A stretch of 64,000 nt of DNA from Pseudoalteromonas umbrosa (GTDB taxonomy: Bacteria; Pseudomonadota; Gammaproteobacteria; Enterobacterales; Alteromonadaceae): positions 307,384-371,383 of the forward strand of contig NZ_JASJUU010000008.1 of assembly GCF_030125375.1 (NCBI RefSeq). Direction: 5' to 3'. Made by a program: the position numbers and the translations under genes. The notes under the pieces were generated by a model. The model was given only the letters and a program-made list of their open reading frames with translations, did no database searches and had not been told where the DNA came from. Below are positions 43,545 to 52,229 of the stretch, one piece after another. The number at the start of each line of letters is the position of its first letter. Position 1 is the stretch's first letter.

Positions 43545-44525
43545 ATGAAACTTATATTGGCCCCAATGGAGGGCGTTGTCGACTTTAAAATGCGTGAGTT
43601 ACTCACAGATATCGGCGGCTTTGATCTGTGTGTCACAGAATTTGTTCGTGTTGTTGACTTAACTTTACCTAGGCGCGTATTTGTTCGTTACTGTCCTGAA
43701 TTGCTCAATGGGGGCTTAACGAGAGCGGGGACTCCAGTCAGAATACAGTTATTAGGCCAAGTGCCTCATGTACTCGCAGCCAACGCACGTAAAGCTGTAA
43801 AACTTGGCTCCCATGGTATTGACCTCAATTTTGGTTGCCCAGCTAAAACTGTTAATAAAAGTAAAGGCGGTGCAGTACTACTCAAAGAACCAGAGCAAAT
43901 CTATCAAATCATTAAAGCTGTAAGAGAAGCTGTACCCGAAGAACACGTCGTGAGTGCAAAAATCCGTCTAGGGTTTGATGATGATTCAAACAGCTGTGAA
44001 ATAGTTGATGCTGTGCAAAGTGCTGGTGCGTCCAGTTTAGCTATTCATGCGAGAACCAAACGTGACGGCTATCGCCCTCCTGCTTATTGGGAAAAAATCC
44101 CTCCTTTACTTAACCAGCTCACAATACCAGTCGTAGCCAATGGAGAAATATGGCAAGTAGAAGATGCGATCAGGTGCCAACAACAAAGCCAATGTGAAGA
44201 TTTAATGTTAGGCCGAGGTGCGCTTGCCACTCCTGACTTAGCAGCAAAGATCAAGGCATACGTAAATAAACTAGATTACAAGCCGCTCGAATGGCAGGAA
44301 GTGGTATACCATATCGTTCATTCCTCCATGCATCAGGACGAAAATGTTAGTGAGAAGTATTTTTCCGCTAGAACGAAACAGTGGCTTGGTTACTTAAAGC
44401 TACAATATCCGCAAGCTCACAGTTTGTTCGAAGAAATAAAACGTTTAAAAGCGAAGTCTGAAGTCGTTAACGTATTACAGAAATACGCAAAATCTCCGTC
44501 TCTTGATTCAAATCATAACGTCTAA
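43545..44525 (+). CDS. dusC: tRNA-dihydrouridine(16) synthase DusC
   Basis: 326 residues. It reduces U16 of tRNAs using FMN and NADPH. The start MKLILAPMEGVVDFKMRELL and CVTEFVRVVDLTLPRRVF are DusC-like rather than DusA or DusB. The catalytic Cys is in LNFGCPAKTVNKSKGG near 98; FMN-phosphate contacts lie in VVANGEIW and MLGRGALATPDL. It is divergent from the hvf operon and 44 bases upstream of a DksA-type gene. Confidence 0.93.
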   Translation: MKLILAPMEGVVDFKMRELLTDIGGFDLCVTEFVRVVDLTLPRRVFVRYCPELLNGGLTRAGTPVRIQLLGQVPHVLAANARKAVKLGSHGIDLNFGCPAKTVNKSKGGAVLLKEPEQIYQIIKAVREAVPEEHVVSAKIRLGFDDDSNSCEIVDAVQSAGASSLAIHARTKRDGYRPPAYWEKIPPLLNQLTIPVVANGEIWQVEDAIRCQQQSQCEDLMLGRGALATPDLAAKIKAYVNKLDYKPLEWQEVVYHIVHSSMHQDENVSEKYFSARTKQWLGYLKLQYPQAHSLFEEIKRLKAKSEVVNVLQKYAKSPSLDSNHNV

Positions 44526-44569
44526 GTTACTCTCCAATAGATAATGGGCATTCAGAGGAGAACCTGCCC

Positions 44570-44935
44570 ATGAATGAAAATCTACTAAAGCAATGTCAAG
44601 AAAAGTTAAGGGAAGAGCTTGCTCATACACGAGCAAGCTTTGTGCTAGATTTAAAAGCAAACACAAACCCCGTCATATTAGCGTTAGCCGAATTATTAGA
44701 AAATACAGCACCATCAGATTGGATTGATAGTATTAATGAGAAAATATGTCCAAGCCAGTTTCCAAACTATCAAAGATTGGTACAACTCGAAGCGGCTTTG
44801 TGTCAAATTGATATTGGCCAATTTGGTTTTTGTTGTGACTGTGAACAAGAAATCGAAGATTCCTTATTGATAAAGGATCCTGCGACACAAAGGTGCTCTC
44901 AATGTTGTCCTGTTGTCGTAATTAAAGAAATTTAA
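44570..44935 (+). CDS. DksA/TraR-type zinc-finger protein
   Basis: 121 residues. The C-terminal C4 zinc finger CDCEQEIEDSLLIKDPATQRCSQCC matches the TraR/DksA type. The N-terminal part is shorter than in DksA and helical, without the usual coiled-coil Asp pair in an obvious place. Such proteins bind the RNA polymerase secondary channel and tune transcription; that role is inferred here. GAGGAG lies before the ATG. Its end overlaps the converging lipoprotein gene by 14 bases. Confidence 0.75.
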   Translation: MNENLLKQCQEKLREELAHTRASFVLDLKANTNPVILALAELLENTAPSDWIDSINEKICPSQFPNYQRLVQLEAALCQIDIGQFGFCCDCEQEIEDSLLIKDPATQRCSQCCPVVVIKEI

Positions 44936-45938
44936 GCTGCTCTAGCAATACAAAAATTGTAGCTGGGTAAAATACTATATTTTTCAGTAAGGCATAGGCT
45001 TGCGCCTCATCTAGAGCTAATTTTGATTGTAGCCTATGCATTGCTTGCTGTTGTGACCATGAAAATGCATGCACACCCAAATCAACTTCAGCAATAATAG
45101 CCGCAATATATAATCTGTCTTTTCCCAAATGATGCGAGCAACTGAGTACCGTTTTACGAATATCAATAAAGTGATCTCGCCAATTCAAACCTTCCTCATA
45201 TTGACATTGCTTTCCTAGCAACGCCAATACAAATGGTCTTTTAGATACTGTAAAACGCCACTCAAATTCAGGGGTTGAAAAACCCTCACTTTTGTCATGT
45301 TGTATTATTTGCAGTAAGTCATGAGGAGCACTGACTGTGCCAGCATAATAGTTTAGTTTGCTCTGATACCACTCAGTGCCATTAGGAAGTTGAGATAATC
45401 CAATACCTGAACGCGTTTTATATTGTTCAAGAAATACCTTGAGAGCCGAAGACGCATCACTTTGATGCTCAGAAACAGACAAGTACTCAATAAGTTGGCT
45501 TTTTTCAATTCTAGAAAGGTTGATATTACTTTCAATACCATCTTCTAGCCTACTTTTCACACTCAGTAACCACGAATCTATTTCTTGCATTGAGAAATAT
45601 GCAGGCGAAGAAGCTAATACATTTGTTTGTACCGGCCAGCTTAGATAGCGTTCTGGATATCGCTGTTGGATCTTTAAATACGTAATTGTGCTAGCATCGG
45701 CTTGGGATAACTCATGAATATCAACTGAGTCAAGCAACTCATGCCTAAGTAACAAATAATGCTCATCAAAAGGCATTACCTTTTCAATATCGCTCTCTTG
45801 AGAACCGGAAATAAACCAATTCAATGCATGAAGCTTACGAGTGAAGTCCGCTAAATTAAAAGGCGTTTTAGATTCGCTGCACGCACCTAAAATAAATACA
45901 GTTGTTAAAACGGCTGTAAATATACGACTTTTTGACAT
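44922..45938 (-). CDS. Lipoprotein with distant DUF885 similarity
   Basis: 338 residues from the ATG at 45938, four bases after GGAGAG; the open frame extends 27 codons further without a site. The signal peptide ends in LGAC, so a membrane-anchored lipoprotein is predicted. GIGLSQLPNGTEWYQSKLNYYAGT and AEVDLGVHAFSWSQQQAMHRL recall words of DUF885 proteins, but it is much shorter than usual for them and the HExxH-like metal motif is not evident. Probably a degenerate or specialised member. It follows the TonB2 operon on the same strand. Confidence 0.6.
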   Translation of the reverse strand: MSKSRIFTAVLTTVFILGACSESKTPFNLADFTRKLHALNWFISGSQESDIEKVMPFDEHYLLLRHELLDSVDIHELSQADASTITYLKIQQRYPERYLSWPVQTNVLASSPAYFSMQEIDSWLLSVKSRLEDGIESNINLSRIEKSQLIEYLSVSEHQSDASSALKVFLEQYKTRSGIGLSQLPNGTEWYQSKLNYYAGTVSAPHDLLQIIQHDKSEGFSTPEFEWRFTVSKRPFVLALLGKQCQYEEGLNWRDHFIDIRKTVLSCSHHLGKDRLYIAAIIAEVDLGVHAFSWSQQQAMHRLQSKLALDEAQAYALLKNIVFYPATIFVLLEQLKFL

Positions 45939-46124
45939 TTTCTCTCCAAACAAATGGTTTTCTAATCGCTTATATTTAACGTGCTGCATTCCAGTATAAC
46001 TGTAAGTTTGTTCCAACACGGCAAGGGGTGGTACACCGAGACTTTGCTCCTAAATACAGAGCTTGCTAGTTTACTTAAAAAATAAATTGAGGATGTGTTT
46101 TGAATCAAACTTTAATTCAGACAA

Positions 46125-46150
46125 TAAAAAAGCCCCTTTCGGGGCTTTTA
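46125..46150 (-). terminator. Terminator of the TonB2 operon
   Basis: On the minus strand AGCCCC / GGGGCT forms a stem with a GAAA loop followed by T residues, just after the TPR gene stop. Confidence 0.85.
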
Positions 46151-46152
46151 AA

Positions 46153-47415
46153 TTAAAGACTGATGCCTTTGCGCTGTGCTTTCTCTTTTATAAAAGCAGC
46201 CCAGCTACGAGCAAATCTGCGAGTCTTAGGATCTTCTTGAGCCTTAGTAATCGCACGATAAGCTTGCTTATACTTTTCTTGATAAAGATAAGCTTCGGCT
46301 AAATCAGAGTAGATTGTACCCTTCTTCTTGGAGCCTAGCTCAAGCGCTTTGTTCAAACGAACAACAGCGGCTGCATATTGAAGGTCTTGCAGCAACAAGC
46401 TACCTGCCTTTCTATACATCTCTGCATCGTTATCAAACTTAGCTGCTTCTTCGTAGTACTTCGCTGCTTTGTCAATATTCTTCGCTTGATGGAAGTAACT
46501 TGCCGTCGCAGTCACATTTTGCTTTGTACGCTCAATGTTTTTGTCTTTAATCGCCTTTTCAAACGTAATAGCCGCTTTATAAGGGATCTCATTCAAAGAA
46601 TAGTAACTACCAAGAATCTTATAGTGATTCTCTTTATCAAAATAGCCTTTTTCATATGCAACTTCCATTACAGTTTGACCTTTACGGTACTGTTCTGTTT
46701 GCATATAGAAAGAACCAAGTTGAGTCCACACTTGCTTATCTTCAGGGAAGATTTTAACAAGAGTCTCAGCAACACTAACTGCATTCTGATATTGTTTAAG
46801 TTCAAAATATGAACCAATTTTCAGCATGTAGAAAGATTTATTAGGCTCTTCTTTGTTCAGGGCAATCGCTTGGTCAGCAGGCTCTATTACGTCAGCAAAC
46901 TTTTTAAGTTCATAGTTTGCCTGAGCAATACGACCATACACTTTTGCGTCTTTCTCGCCAGTAAAGTCCATCCAGTCATAGTAAGCTTTTTTAGCTCCTT
47001 CATACTGCTCAGTACCTATTAAAAGGTCTCCAAGTAACTTAATTAGATCAGCATGATCTTTAAAGTTAAGTACGTCAGGTGCTACTGCTTGACGAATGTA
47101 CTTGATAGCCGTTTTATACTCTTCTTTTTGAGCATAAAGGTTACCTAAGTAGCGATTAACAGTGGCTTTATCAAAATCGTCAGATGCATCGATTTCAAGA
47201 AGTAAAGTGATAGCTTCGTCAACTTTATCTTCGTTGTAAAGGTCAAATGCTTTGATAACCTTTTTACCAACACGCTCACCCATGACTTTGGTCTTTGCAT
47301 TTTTACGCTGTTCGATCTTTGCTGGATCAGGCGCTGCAACTGCTACGGTGCTAAGTGCACCGCCAGCAAGCGACATCATCAGAGCAAGAGCTGTTGCTTT
47401 TGACATTTGCTTCAT
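46153..47415 (-). CDS. TPR protein of the TonB2 locus
   Basis: 420 residues. A signal peptide (MKQMSKATALALMMSLAGGALSTVAVA) suggests export to the periplasm. The rest is alpha-solenoid: repeated TPR units such as VNRYLGNLYAQKEEYKTAIKY, VWTQLGSFYMQTEQYRKGQ and IYSDLAEAYLYQEKYKQAYR from about 60 to 410. It is the last gene of DUF3450-ttpC-exbB-exbD-tonB, ten bases after tonB. TPR partners of this type occur with TonB2 systems in Vibrio and relatives; they probably assist the energising complex. Confidence 0.87.
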   Translation of the reverse strand: MKQMSKATALALMMSLAGGALSTVAVAAPDPAKIEQRKNAKTKVMGERVGKKVIKAFDLYNEDKVDEAITLLLEIDASDDFDKATVNRYLGNLYAQKEEYKTAIKYIRQAVAPDVLNFKDHADLIKLLGDLLIGTEQYEGAKKAYYDWMDFTGEKDAKVYGRIAQANYELKKFADVIEPADQAIALNKEEPNKSFYMLKIGSYFELKQYQNAVSVAETLVKIFPEDKQVWTQLGSFYMQTEQYRKGQTVMEVAYEKGYFDKENHYKILGSYYSLNEIPYKAAITFEKAIKDKNIERTKQNVTATASYFHQAKNIDKAAKYYEEAAKFDNDAEMYRKAGSLLLQDLQYAAAVVRLNKALELGSKKKGTIYSDLAEAYLYQEKYKQAYRAITKAQEDPKTRRFARSWAAFIKEKAQRKGISL

Positions 47416-47425
47416 ATCTTACTCC

Positions 47426-48040
47426 TTAGTCCTGGTTAAGGTTGAAATCAAGTTGAACCTGAATACCAAATTGCTTCTGAGGCTTGCCATCAACAATCTT
47501 TGGTCTGTACTTCCACTTACGAAGTGCACGTTGCGCTTCACGGTTGAAAATACGCTTAGGTTCAGCTGCGATAATCTTAATATCTTCTACACCACCTAGC
47601 TCGTTGATTGTAAATTCAAGCTGTACCCAGCCTTCTTTACCATCACGCGCAGCTTGCGGCGGGTATTTAGGTTCAATACGAACGATAGGTGTTGCTTCAC
47701 CATCACGACCGAAATCACCCGGGCCACTCAAACCACCTGCCGTACCACCAATACTGATGCTAGGCATGTTAAAACCAATTGCACCAGCAGCAGGATTTGA
47801 CGTCTCTGGCTGTGGCGGCTGCGGCTTAGGCGGCTGCTTTGGCGGTGGAGGAGGAGGAGGCGGTACACGCTTCCTCTCCTGCACATCAGATTCAGGCGGA
47901 TTCGACATAATCTCGACTATTATCTCTTCCTTCTGGTTGTCTGCCCTTTCAGCTCCACCGGAGATGAGGTAAGACATGAAGAAAAATAAGCCGAAAGTTA
48001 CTGCCCCACCTGCGAGAAGTGAAAACAGAAATCGAATCAT
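47426..48040 (-). CDS. tonB: TonB2-type energy transducer
   Basis: 204 residues. One N-terminal membrane helix (about 4-27), a short proline stretch (VPPPPPPPPKQPPKPQPPQP, about 59-78), and a C-terminal TonB domain (about 120-200) with YPPQAARDGKEGWVQLEFTI and ALRKWKYRPKIVDGKP. The periplasmic span is short, as in TonB2 proteins, which often need the extra partner TtpC. Its start overlaps the exbD stop by one base. Confidence 0.95.
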   Translation of the reverse strand: MIRFLFSLLAGGAVTFGLFFFMSYLISGGAERADNQKEEIIVEIMSNPPESDVQERKRVPPPPPPPPKQPPKPQPPQPETSNPAAGAIGFNMPSISIGGTAGGLSGPGDFGRDGEATPIVRIEPKYPPQAARDGKEGWVQLEFTINELGGVEDIKIIAAEPKRIFNREAQRALRKWKYRPKIVDGKPQKQFGIQVQLDFNLNQD

Positions 48041-48444
48041 TACTTAGCTCCAGCTATTGAAATCTTCAGTGCATCATCAGTTGCCTTAATTTGGTCCATT
48101 ACCTTAACAACAACACCGTGTTTAGCGCCTTTATCCGCTTGGATAATGACAGTTTCAGTTTGTTGCTCAGCTAAAAGATTTTCAAGGTTCGCGCTTACAC
48201 GCTCAACATCTACTTGACGCTTGTCCATCCAAATCTCACCGTTCTCACGGATACCGATAAAGATGTTTGCATTTTTCTTAGTTTGAGCCTGTGCAGCTTT
48301 TGGCTTTTTAACTTCAATGCCTGCCTCTTTAACAAAAGAGGTAGTTACGATGAAGAAGATCAACATGATGAATACGATGTCTAGCATCGGCGTCATATCT
48401 ACTGCTGCTTCTTCCTCTTCACGAAAACGCTGTTTACGTGCCAT
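48040..48444 (-). CDS. exbD: ExbD, TonB2 system
   Basis: 134 residues. A cytoplasmic N terminus (RFREEEEAAVDMTPMLD) leads into one membrane helix with the ion-coupling Asp in TPMLDIVFIMLIFFIVTTSF, and a periplasmic domain follows. It forms the proton-driven motor with ExbB. It lies 14 bases after exbB and overlaps tonB. Confidence 0.95.
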   Translation of the reverse strand: MARKQRFREEEEAAVDMTPMLDIVFIMLIFFIVTTSFVKEAGIEVKKPKAAQAQTKKNANIFIGIRENGEIWMDKRQVDVERVSANLENLLAEQQTETVIIQADKGAKHGVVVKVMDQIKATDDALKISIAGAK

Positions 48445-48458
48445 ATTTATATCTCTCT

Positions 48459-48983
48459 CTAGTGATGTGGCAAGCTATCGATTAGTTTTTCTTTAGCCAT
48501 TTTTGCTCTCGCTTCAAGACGAGTACTAAAGAATACACCTGATAGTGCCGCAACCATTCCAGCCATTGTTGGTATCGTTGCCATTGAAATGCCTGACGCC
48601 ATCAAACGCGGATTACCTGTACCTTGTGTAGCCATGGTTTCAAATACTGAAATCATACCCGTTACTGTACCTAGTAGACCGATTAATGGACACATTGCAA
48701 CCAATGTCTTGATAATCAACATACGCTCATCTAATTTTTCAGACGCTTCAGAAACCCATGCTTCACGGATTCTGTGTGCGTACCAAGATGTAGTATCTTG
48801 GCGGGCATCCCATTTAGCTACAATCCCCTTATGCATTCTAGGGAATTCAACTAATAGGAACCAATAGCGCTCAATCATTAATACCCACATAAGAAAGAGT
48901 GCCATTGCGACAACGAACAGTACGTCGCCGCCTGTAGCAACAAAATCCCTGATAGATTCCCACGTCTCCACCAGGACTAGCAT
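48459..48983 (-). CDS. exbB: ExbB, TonB2 system
   Basis: 174 residues, the short ExbB type of TonB2 loci. Three membrane helices: about 17-38 (VLFVVAMALFLMWVLMIERYW), about 95-115 (ALVAMCPLIGLLGTVTGMISVF) and about 133-152 (MATIPTMAGMVAALSGVFFS). Its start overlaps the ttpC stop by one base (TAATG). Confidence 0.93.
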   Translation of the reverse strand: MLVLVETWESIRDFVATGGDVLFVVAMALFLMWVLMIERYWFLLVEFPRMHKGIVAKWDARQDTTSWYAHRIREAWVSEASEKLDERMLIIKTLVAMCPLIGLLGTVTGMISVFETMATQGTGNPRLMASGISMATIPTMAGMVAALSGVFFSTRLEARAKMAKEKLIDSLPHH

Positions 48984-50347
48984 TATGCTTTCTCCTTCTC
49001 CGCGTGCGCAGCAACGATACCCGCGCTTTGCTCGTCAAGAATGTGTAGGATTGATTTGCTACGACCTGCAACGATTGCGTGAAGTAGGATTAATGGTAGT
49101 GCAGCAATTAGACCAAGTGCTGTAGTAACAAGTGCTAGAGAGATGTTACCTGCCATGATCTTCGGATCACCAGTACCGAATAGTGTGATTGACTCGAACG
49201 TCAAGATCATACCAACAACCGTACCTAGTAGACCTAGTAATGGTGCGATAGCTGCAAGGATCTTGATGATGTTGATACCAGCTTCGATGCGAGGCGTTTC
49301 ACGTAAAATTGCTTCGTCAAGTTTAAGCTCAAGGTTCTCAACGTCTTGATTCTTGTTGTCATGGTAAACTTTCAAGATACGACCAAGTGGATTGTTGTCA
49401 CTTGGGTTACTAGCATTCTTGATTTGAGATTTGATTTTTGCACCAACAAGCATTAGGTCAACAAAACGTACCAAAGCGATTAGAGCACCTAGTGCTAGTA
49501 ATGCTGTGATGATGTAACCTACTGTGTCACCTTGGTGCCAACGCTCTTCAACACTTGCTTTTTGCGTGTTTAGACGAAGGATAGCGCCACGAGTTGGATC
49601 AACTACGAAAGGAACATAACCAGTTGCAGGTGTGTTCAGTAGATCACCAATTGTAGAAACAACGTTTGAAGCAGGCTGCTTACCTAGAGGTACAATTGCT
49701 TTGTTCTCTGCATCGTATACAACATAACCATCTTGAGTGATTAGGTTGAAGTTACCAATACGAGTAACAGACTTAACGTTGATGTCACCGCTTAGCTCAG
49801 CTACTTCAGCTTCGAAAGTAGACGTCTTTGCAGATTCAGTCATTTCAGTTTGGAATGCAATCCAAAGGTCTTCTAGTTCACGTGTAGTTGGTAGCTCTTT
49901 AGCAGCAGCTAGTGAACGAAGAACTTCTGCACGTCCTGGCTTTTCAGCACTTACGATTGACGCTTCGATTGAACCGATTGCATCTGCAGCTGAACGACGA
50001 ACAACACCGAACATCTCACCAAGAGTACCTTGAGCATTTACCAACTCAGTCTCTTTCTCAGCAAGTGTAACTTCGTTTTGCTTGAACTGTTTGTTAAGAC
50101 GCTCACCACGTGCTTTCTCAGCAGCAAGGTCACGCTTAGCTTTGTTCAGAAGAGCTTGCTTATCAGCACGATCAGATAAGAACTCTTGCTCACGAGCTTT
50201 GTTAATTTTACCTTCAGAGATACGGTTTTGCTTAACTTGCTCAAGGATCTGATCTAGTGCTTCCGTGTTTGCGTGTGCATTCAACGCGGCACCAGCAGAA
50301 ACTGTTAATGCTGCAGCAACTGCAAAACCTTTAAATAGTTTCTTCAT
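48983..50347 (-). CDS. ttpC: TtpC, ExbB-like accessory protein of the TonB2 system
   Basis: 454 residues. It has a signal peptide (MKKLFKGFAVAAALTVSAGAALNAHA), a periplasmic coiled coil (about 30-115), a middle domain, then a C-terminal MotA/TolQ/ExbB domain (about 275-440) with IAPLLGLLGTVVGMILTFESI and SLALVTTALGLIAALPLILLHA. This is the plan of Vibrio TtpC, needed for TonB2-dependent iron-siderophore uptake. It lies six bases after the DUF3450 gene. Confidence 0.9.
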   Translation of the reverse strand: MKKLFKGFAVAAALTVSAGAALNAHANTEALDQILEQVKQNRISEGKINKAREQEFLSDRADKQALLNKAKRDLAAEKARGERLNKQFKQNEVTLAEKETELVNAQGTLGEMFGVVRRSAADAIGSIEASIVSAEKPGRAEVLRSLAAAKELPTTRELEDLWIAFQTEMTESAKTSTFEAEVAELSGDINVKSVTRIGNFNLITQDGYVVYDAENKAIVPLGKQPASNVVSTIGDLLNTPATGYVPFVVDPTRGAILRLNTQKASVEERWHQGDTVGYIITALLALGALIALVRFVDLMLVGAKIKSQIKNASNPSDNNPLGRILKVYHDNKNQDVENLELKLDEAILRETPRIEAGINIIKILAAIAPLLGLLGTVVGMILTFESITLFGTGDPKIMAGNISLALVTTALGLIAALPLILLHAIVAGRSKSILHILDEQSAGIVAAHAEKEKA

Positions 50348-50353
50348 GTTTTA

Positions 50354-51124
50354 TTACTCCGCGCCGAAAATAGGAAGTTTAACTAGTTCAGGGGCAGCCT
50401 GACCACGTGCAATACGGATCATGTCTTTAACAGGCTTAAGGTACTCTTCACCTAGCGATTGCCACTGTTTTGCACTGTTGTCCCATACCCATGCATTCTT
50501 TTGATCGAACGACTGAGCAACATATGCAATACGACCTAGACGTGCAAAGTCTACGTTGATGTTCTTACCGTTGATTTCCAGTGAACCTTGAGAAGCAGTC
50601 ATCGCAGTACCGTAAGCAGTTTCAACTGTGTATGCTTCAAGTACTTGACGGAATTTCTCAGAAGTAGTTACTTTTGCGTTAGAAAGTGTTACGCGTAGTC
50701 TTTCAACACGCTCTAAACGCTTTTCTGTATCAAACGGGACGTCCGCTTTGATGAATTGCTCGAGTGTATCAATCATGCGATACATCAAAGGCACAACGTC
50801 TTGCTTAGTTTTATCAACTGTTGCGATCTGACGCTCTAAAGACTCAATGTTTGCATTTTGGTCCGCTACCAAACGTGCAACGTGGTCGTTATATACTTTA
50901 AGAAGCTCTGTTTCATCTACAGTCGTACGATAATCAGCAATCATGTCGATTGACTGACTGTAAATGTTATCAACTTTTTCTTGAGACTTTTGAGCAGCCT
51001 TTTGAGTTTGCTGACCTACTTTCTGTATGTCATTCAAAGGATCTGCCATCACATTGCTGCTTGCAAATGCTGCCGCGCCAAATAACGCTGAAGCTACAAG
51101 ACTCTTTCTGATTTTAACAGACAT
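50354..51124 (-). CDS. DUF3450 periplasmic protein of the TonB2 locus
   Basis: 256 residues from the ATG at 51124; a TTG three codons earlier is open but unlikely. A signal peptide (about 1-27, ending SNVMA) is followed by a long coiled coil (QKVGQQTQKAAQKSQEKVDN and VADQNANIESLERQIATVDK) and a C-terminal domain ending SLGEEYLKPVKDMIRIARGQ. DUF3450 proteins open most TonB2 operons in Vibrionales and Alteromonadales; they probably belong to the envelope complex. First gene of the six-gene operon. Confidence 0.88.
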   Translation of the reverse strand: MSVKIRKSLVASALFGAAAFASSNVMADPLNDIQKVGQQTQKAAQKSQEKVDNIYSQSIDMIADYRTTVDETELLKVYNDHVARLVADQNANIESLERQIATVDKTKQDVVPLMYRMIDTLEQFIKADVPFDTEKRLERVERLRVTLSNAKVTTSEKFRQVLEAYTVETAYGTAMTASQGSLEINGKNINVDFARLGRIAYVAQSFDQKNAWVWDNSAKQWQSLGEEYLKPVKDMIRIARGQAAPELVKLPIFGAE

Positions 51125-51219
51125 AGTTCCCAACCAATTAAGTAATGTTACTTTTATAATTTTTGCACTCTACTAAAGAAGAGTACCCCGGATACCTTTT
51201 TAGAAGTATCAACCGTGCA

Positions 51220-51248
51220 ATAATGCTAAATGCATTTGCCCATGTCAA
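51220..51248 (-). promoter_or_regulatory. Predicted promoter of the TonB2 operon
   Basis: On the minus strand TTGACA (51243-51248), 17 bases, CATTAT (51220-51225). The implied leader is about 90 bases. I see no clear Fur box next to it, although such operons are often iron-regulated. Confidence 0.55.
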
Positions 51249-51503
51249 CTTCATGTTCAAAACTAATTTTGCATCACCACTTTTAATAAATTGAAATAAA
51301 ACATTGCATTAACAACAAAACAAAGAAAAAAAACTTAAATCACTTACTTTTCATACACAAAGCAACTTAATTAACAATTTATTACAGTTAAAAATTAACC
51401 AAAACCCGCTTGCAAATAAAATTTAAAATGCTGTTTTGGCTTTATAATTCATTGCTTTAGGACAATTTTACAGTAAAAAAGAATTGCATATAACACAATA
51501 TTA
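51249..51503. other. AT-rich intergenic region
   Basis: About 255 bases between the CAT-like gene and the TonB2 promoter, with many A and T runs. I see no gene, terminator with a T tract, or clear operator in it. Confidence 0.4.
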
Positions 51504-52169
51504 TCAACTCTGAAAATTATTTTTACTTAGTAAGTATCCGCATAATGCAATGATCTTAAGAGAAAACTCATTTAAAAACAGTGATAAATGATAACCGTCA
51601 ACTAAACCATGGTGTACCTCTATCGATACAGGTAAACGATTTTCTTCTATATTAAATTTTCCAAAAACAACCTTAGGTATGCCTAAATTATCCCCTTTAT
51701 GTCTAGCATGTTTAAATCCAGAGATGTCAAACCAAGGTAAAATAGAAACAAATACCAAATTAGCATCGCCACTGTAAGATAAAAAATCATCACTCAAAAG
51801 TGACTTGCTGAGCCCCCGCTGTTTCTTCAGTTTATTTTTTGCGACAAACTCATCAATTGAGTCGGCGTTCTCTAACAAAATAAAACGAAACGTTTTATCC
51901 TCTGCTAAAAATGTACTACTTATCGCTACTTTTTCAACATCTACCGGTAACTGATCCACAATCCGAAAGCGCATAAAGTCACAGGATTGAAGGGCTTGAC
52001 TCAAGCAATAGAGATAACAATCGGTAAAAGAAATATTGGCAGCTTTAGCGTTTGCGTAAAGCGTATGGGTATCAACAGAAGTGACAAGATTGAAATTAGG
52101 GTCTTCAAAATGCTGATAGAATTTAAAGTGTTCAGCACGTTCCCACTTAGATAGATCTATTGTTTTCAT
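51504..52169 (-). CDS. CATA-like acetyltransferase
   Basis: 221 residues, the size of chloramphenicol acetyltransferase. The CAT catalytic motif is present as SIEVHHGLVDGYHLSLF (HHxxxDG) near 185-200, and the N-terminal RAEHFKFYQHFEDPNFNLVTSVD is family-typical. The family includes resistance enzymes and many O-acetyltransferases of unknown substrate. There is no mobile element next to it, so it is likely a chromosomal house gene. Resistance cannot be concluded. Confidence 0.82.
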   Translation of the reverse strand: MKTIDLSKWERAEHFKFYQHFEDPNFNLVTSVDTHTLYANAKAANISFTDCYLYCLSQALQSCDFMRFRIVDQLPVDVEKVAISSTFLAEDKTFRFILLENADSIDEFVAKNKLKKQRGLSKSLLSDDFLSYSGDANLVFVSILPWFDISGFKHARHKGDNLGIPKVVFGKFNIEENRLPVSIEVHHGLVDGYHLSLFLNEFSLKIIALCGYLLSKNNFQS

Positions 52170-52182
52170 AGGTTACTGAAAT

Positions 52183-52206
52183 AAAAAAGGGCGTAAAACG
52201 CCCTTA
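52183..52206 (-). terminator. Terminator of leucine dehydrogenase
   Basis: On the minus strand GGGCG / CGCCC forms a stem with a 5-base loop followed by six T residues, 24 bases after the stop. Confidence 0.82.
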
Positions 52207-52229
52207 ATTATAGCTGTAATCTAGTTAGA

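Noticed and set aside
51504..52169. Acquired chloramphenicol resistance gene
   Set aside because: The CAT fold motif is present, but there is no mobile element, integron or composition change; family members often have other substrates.
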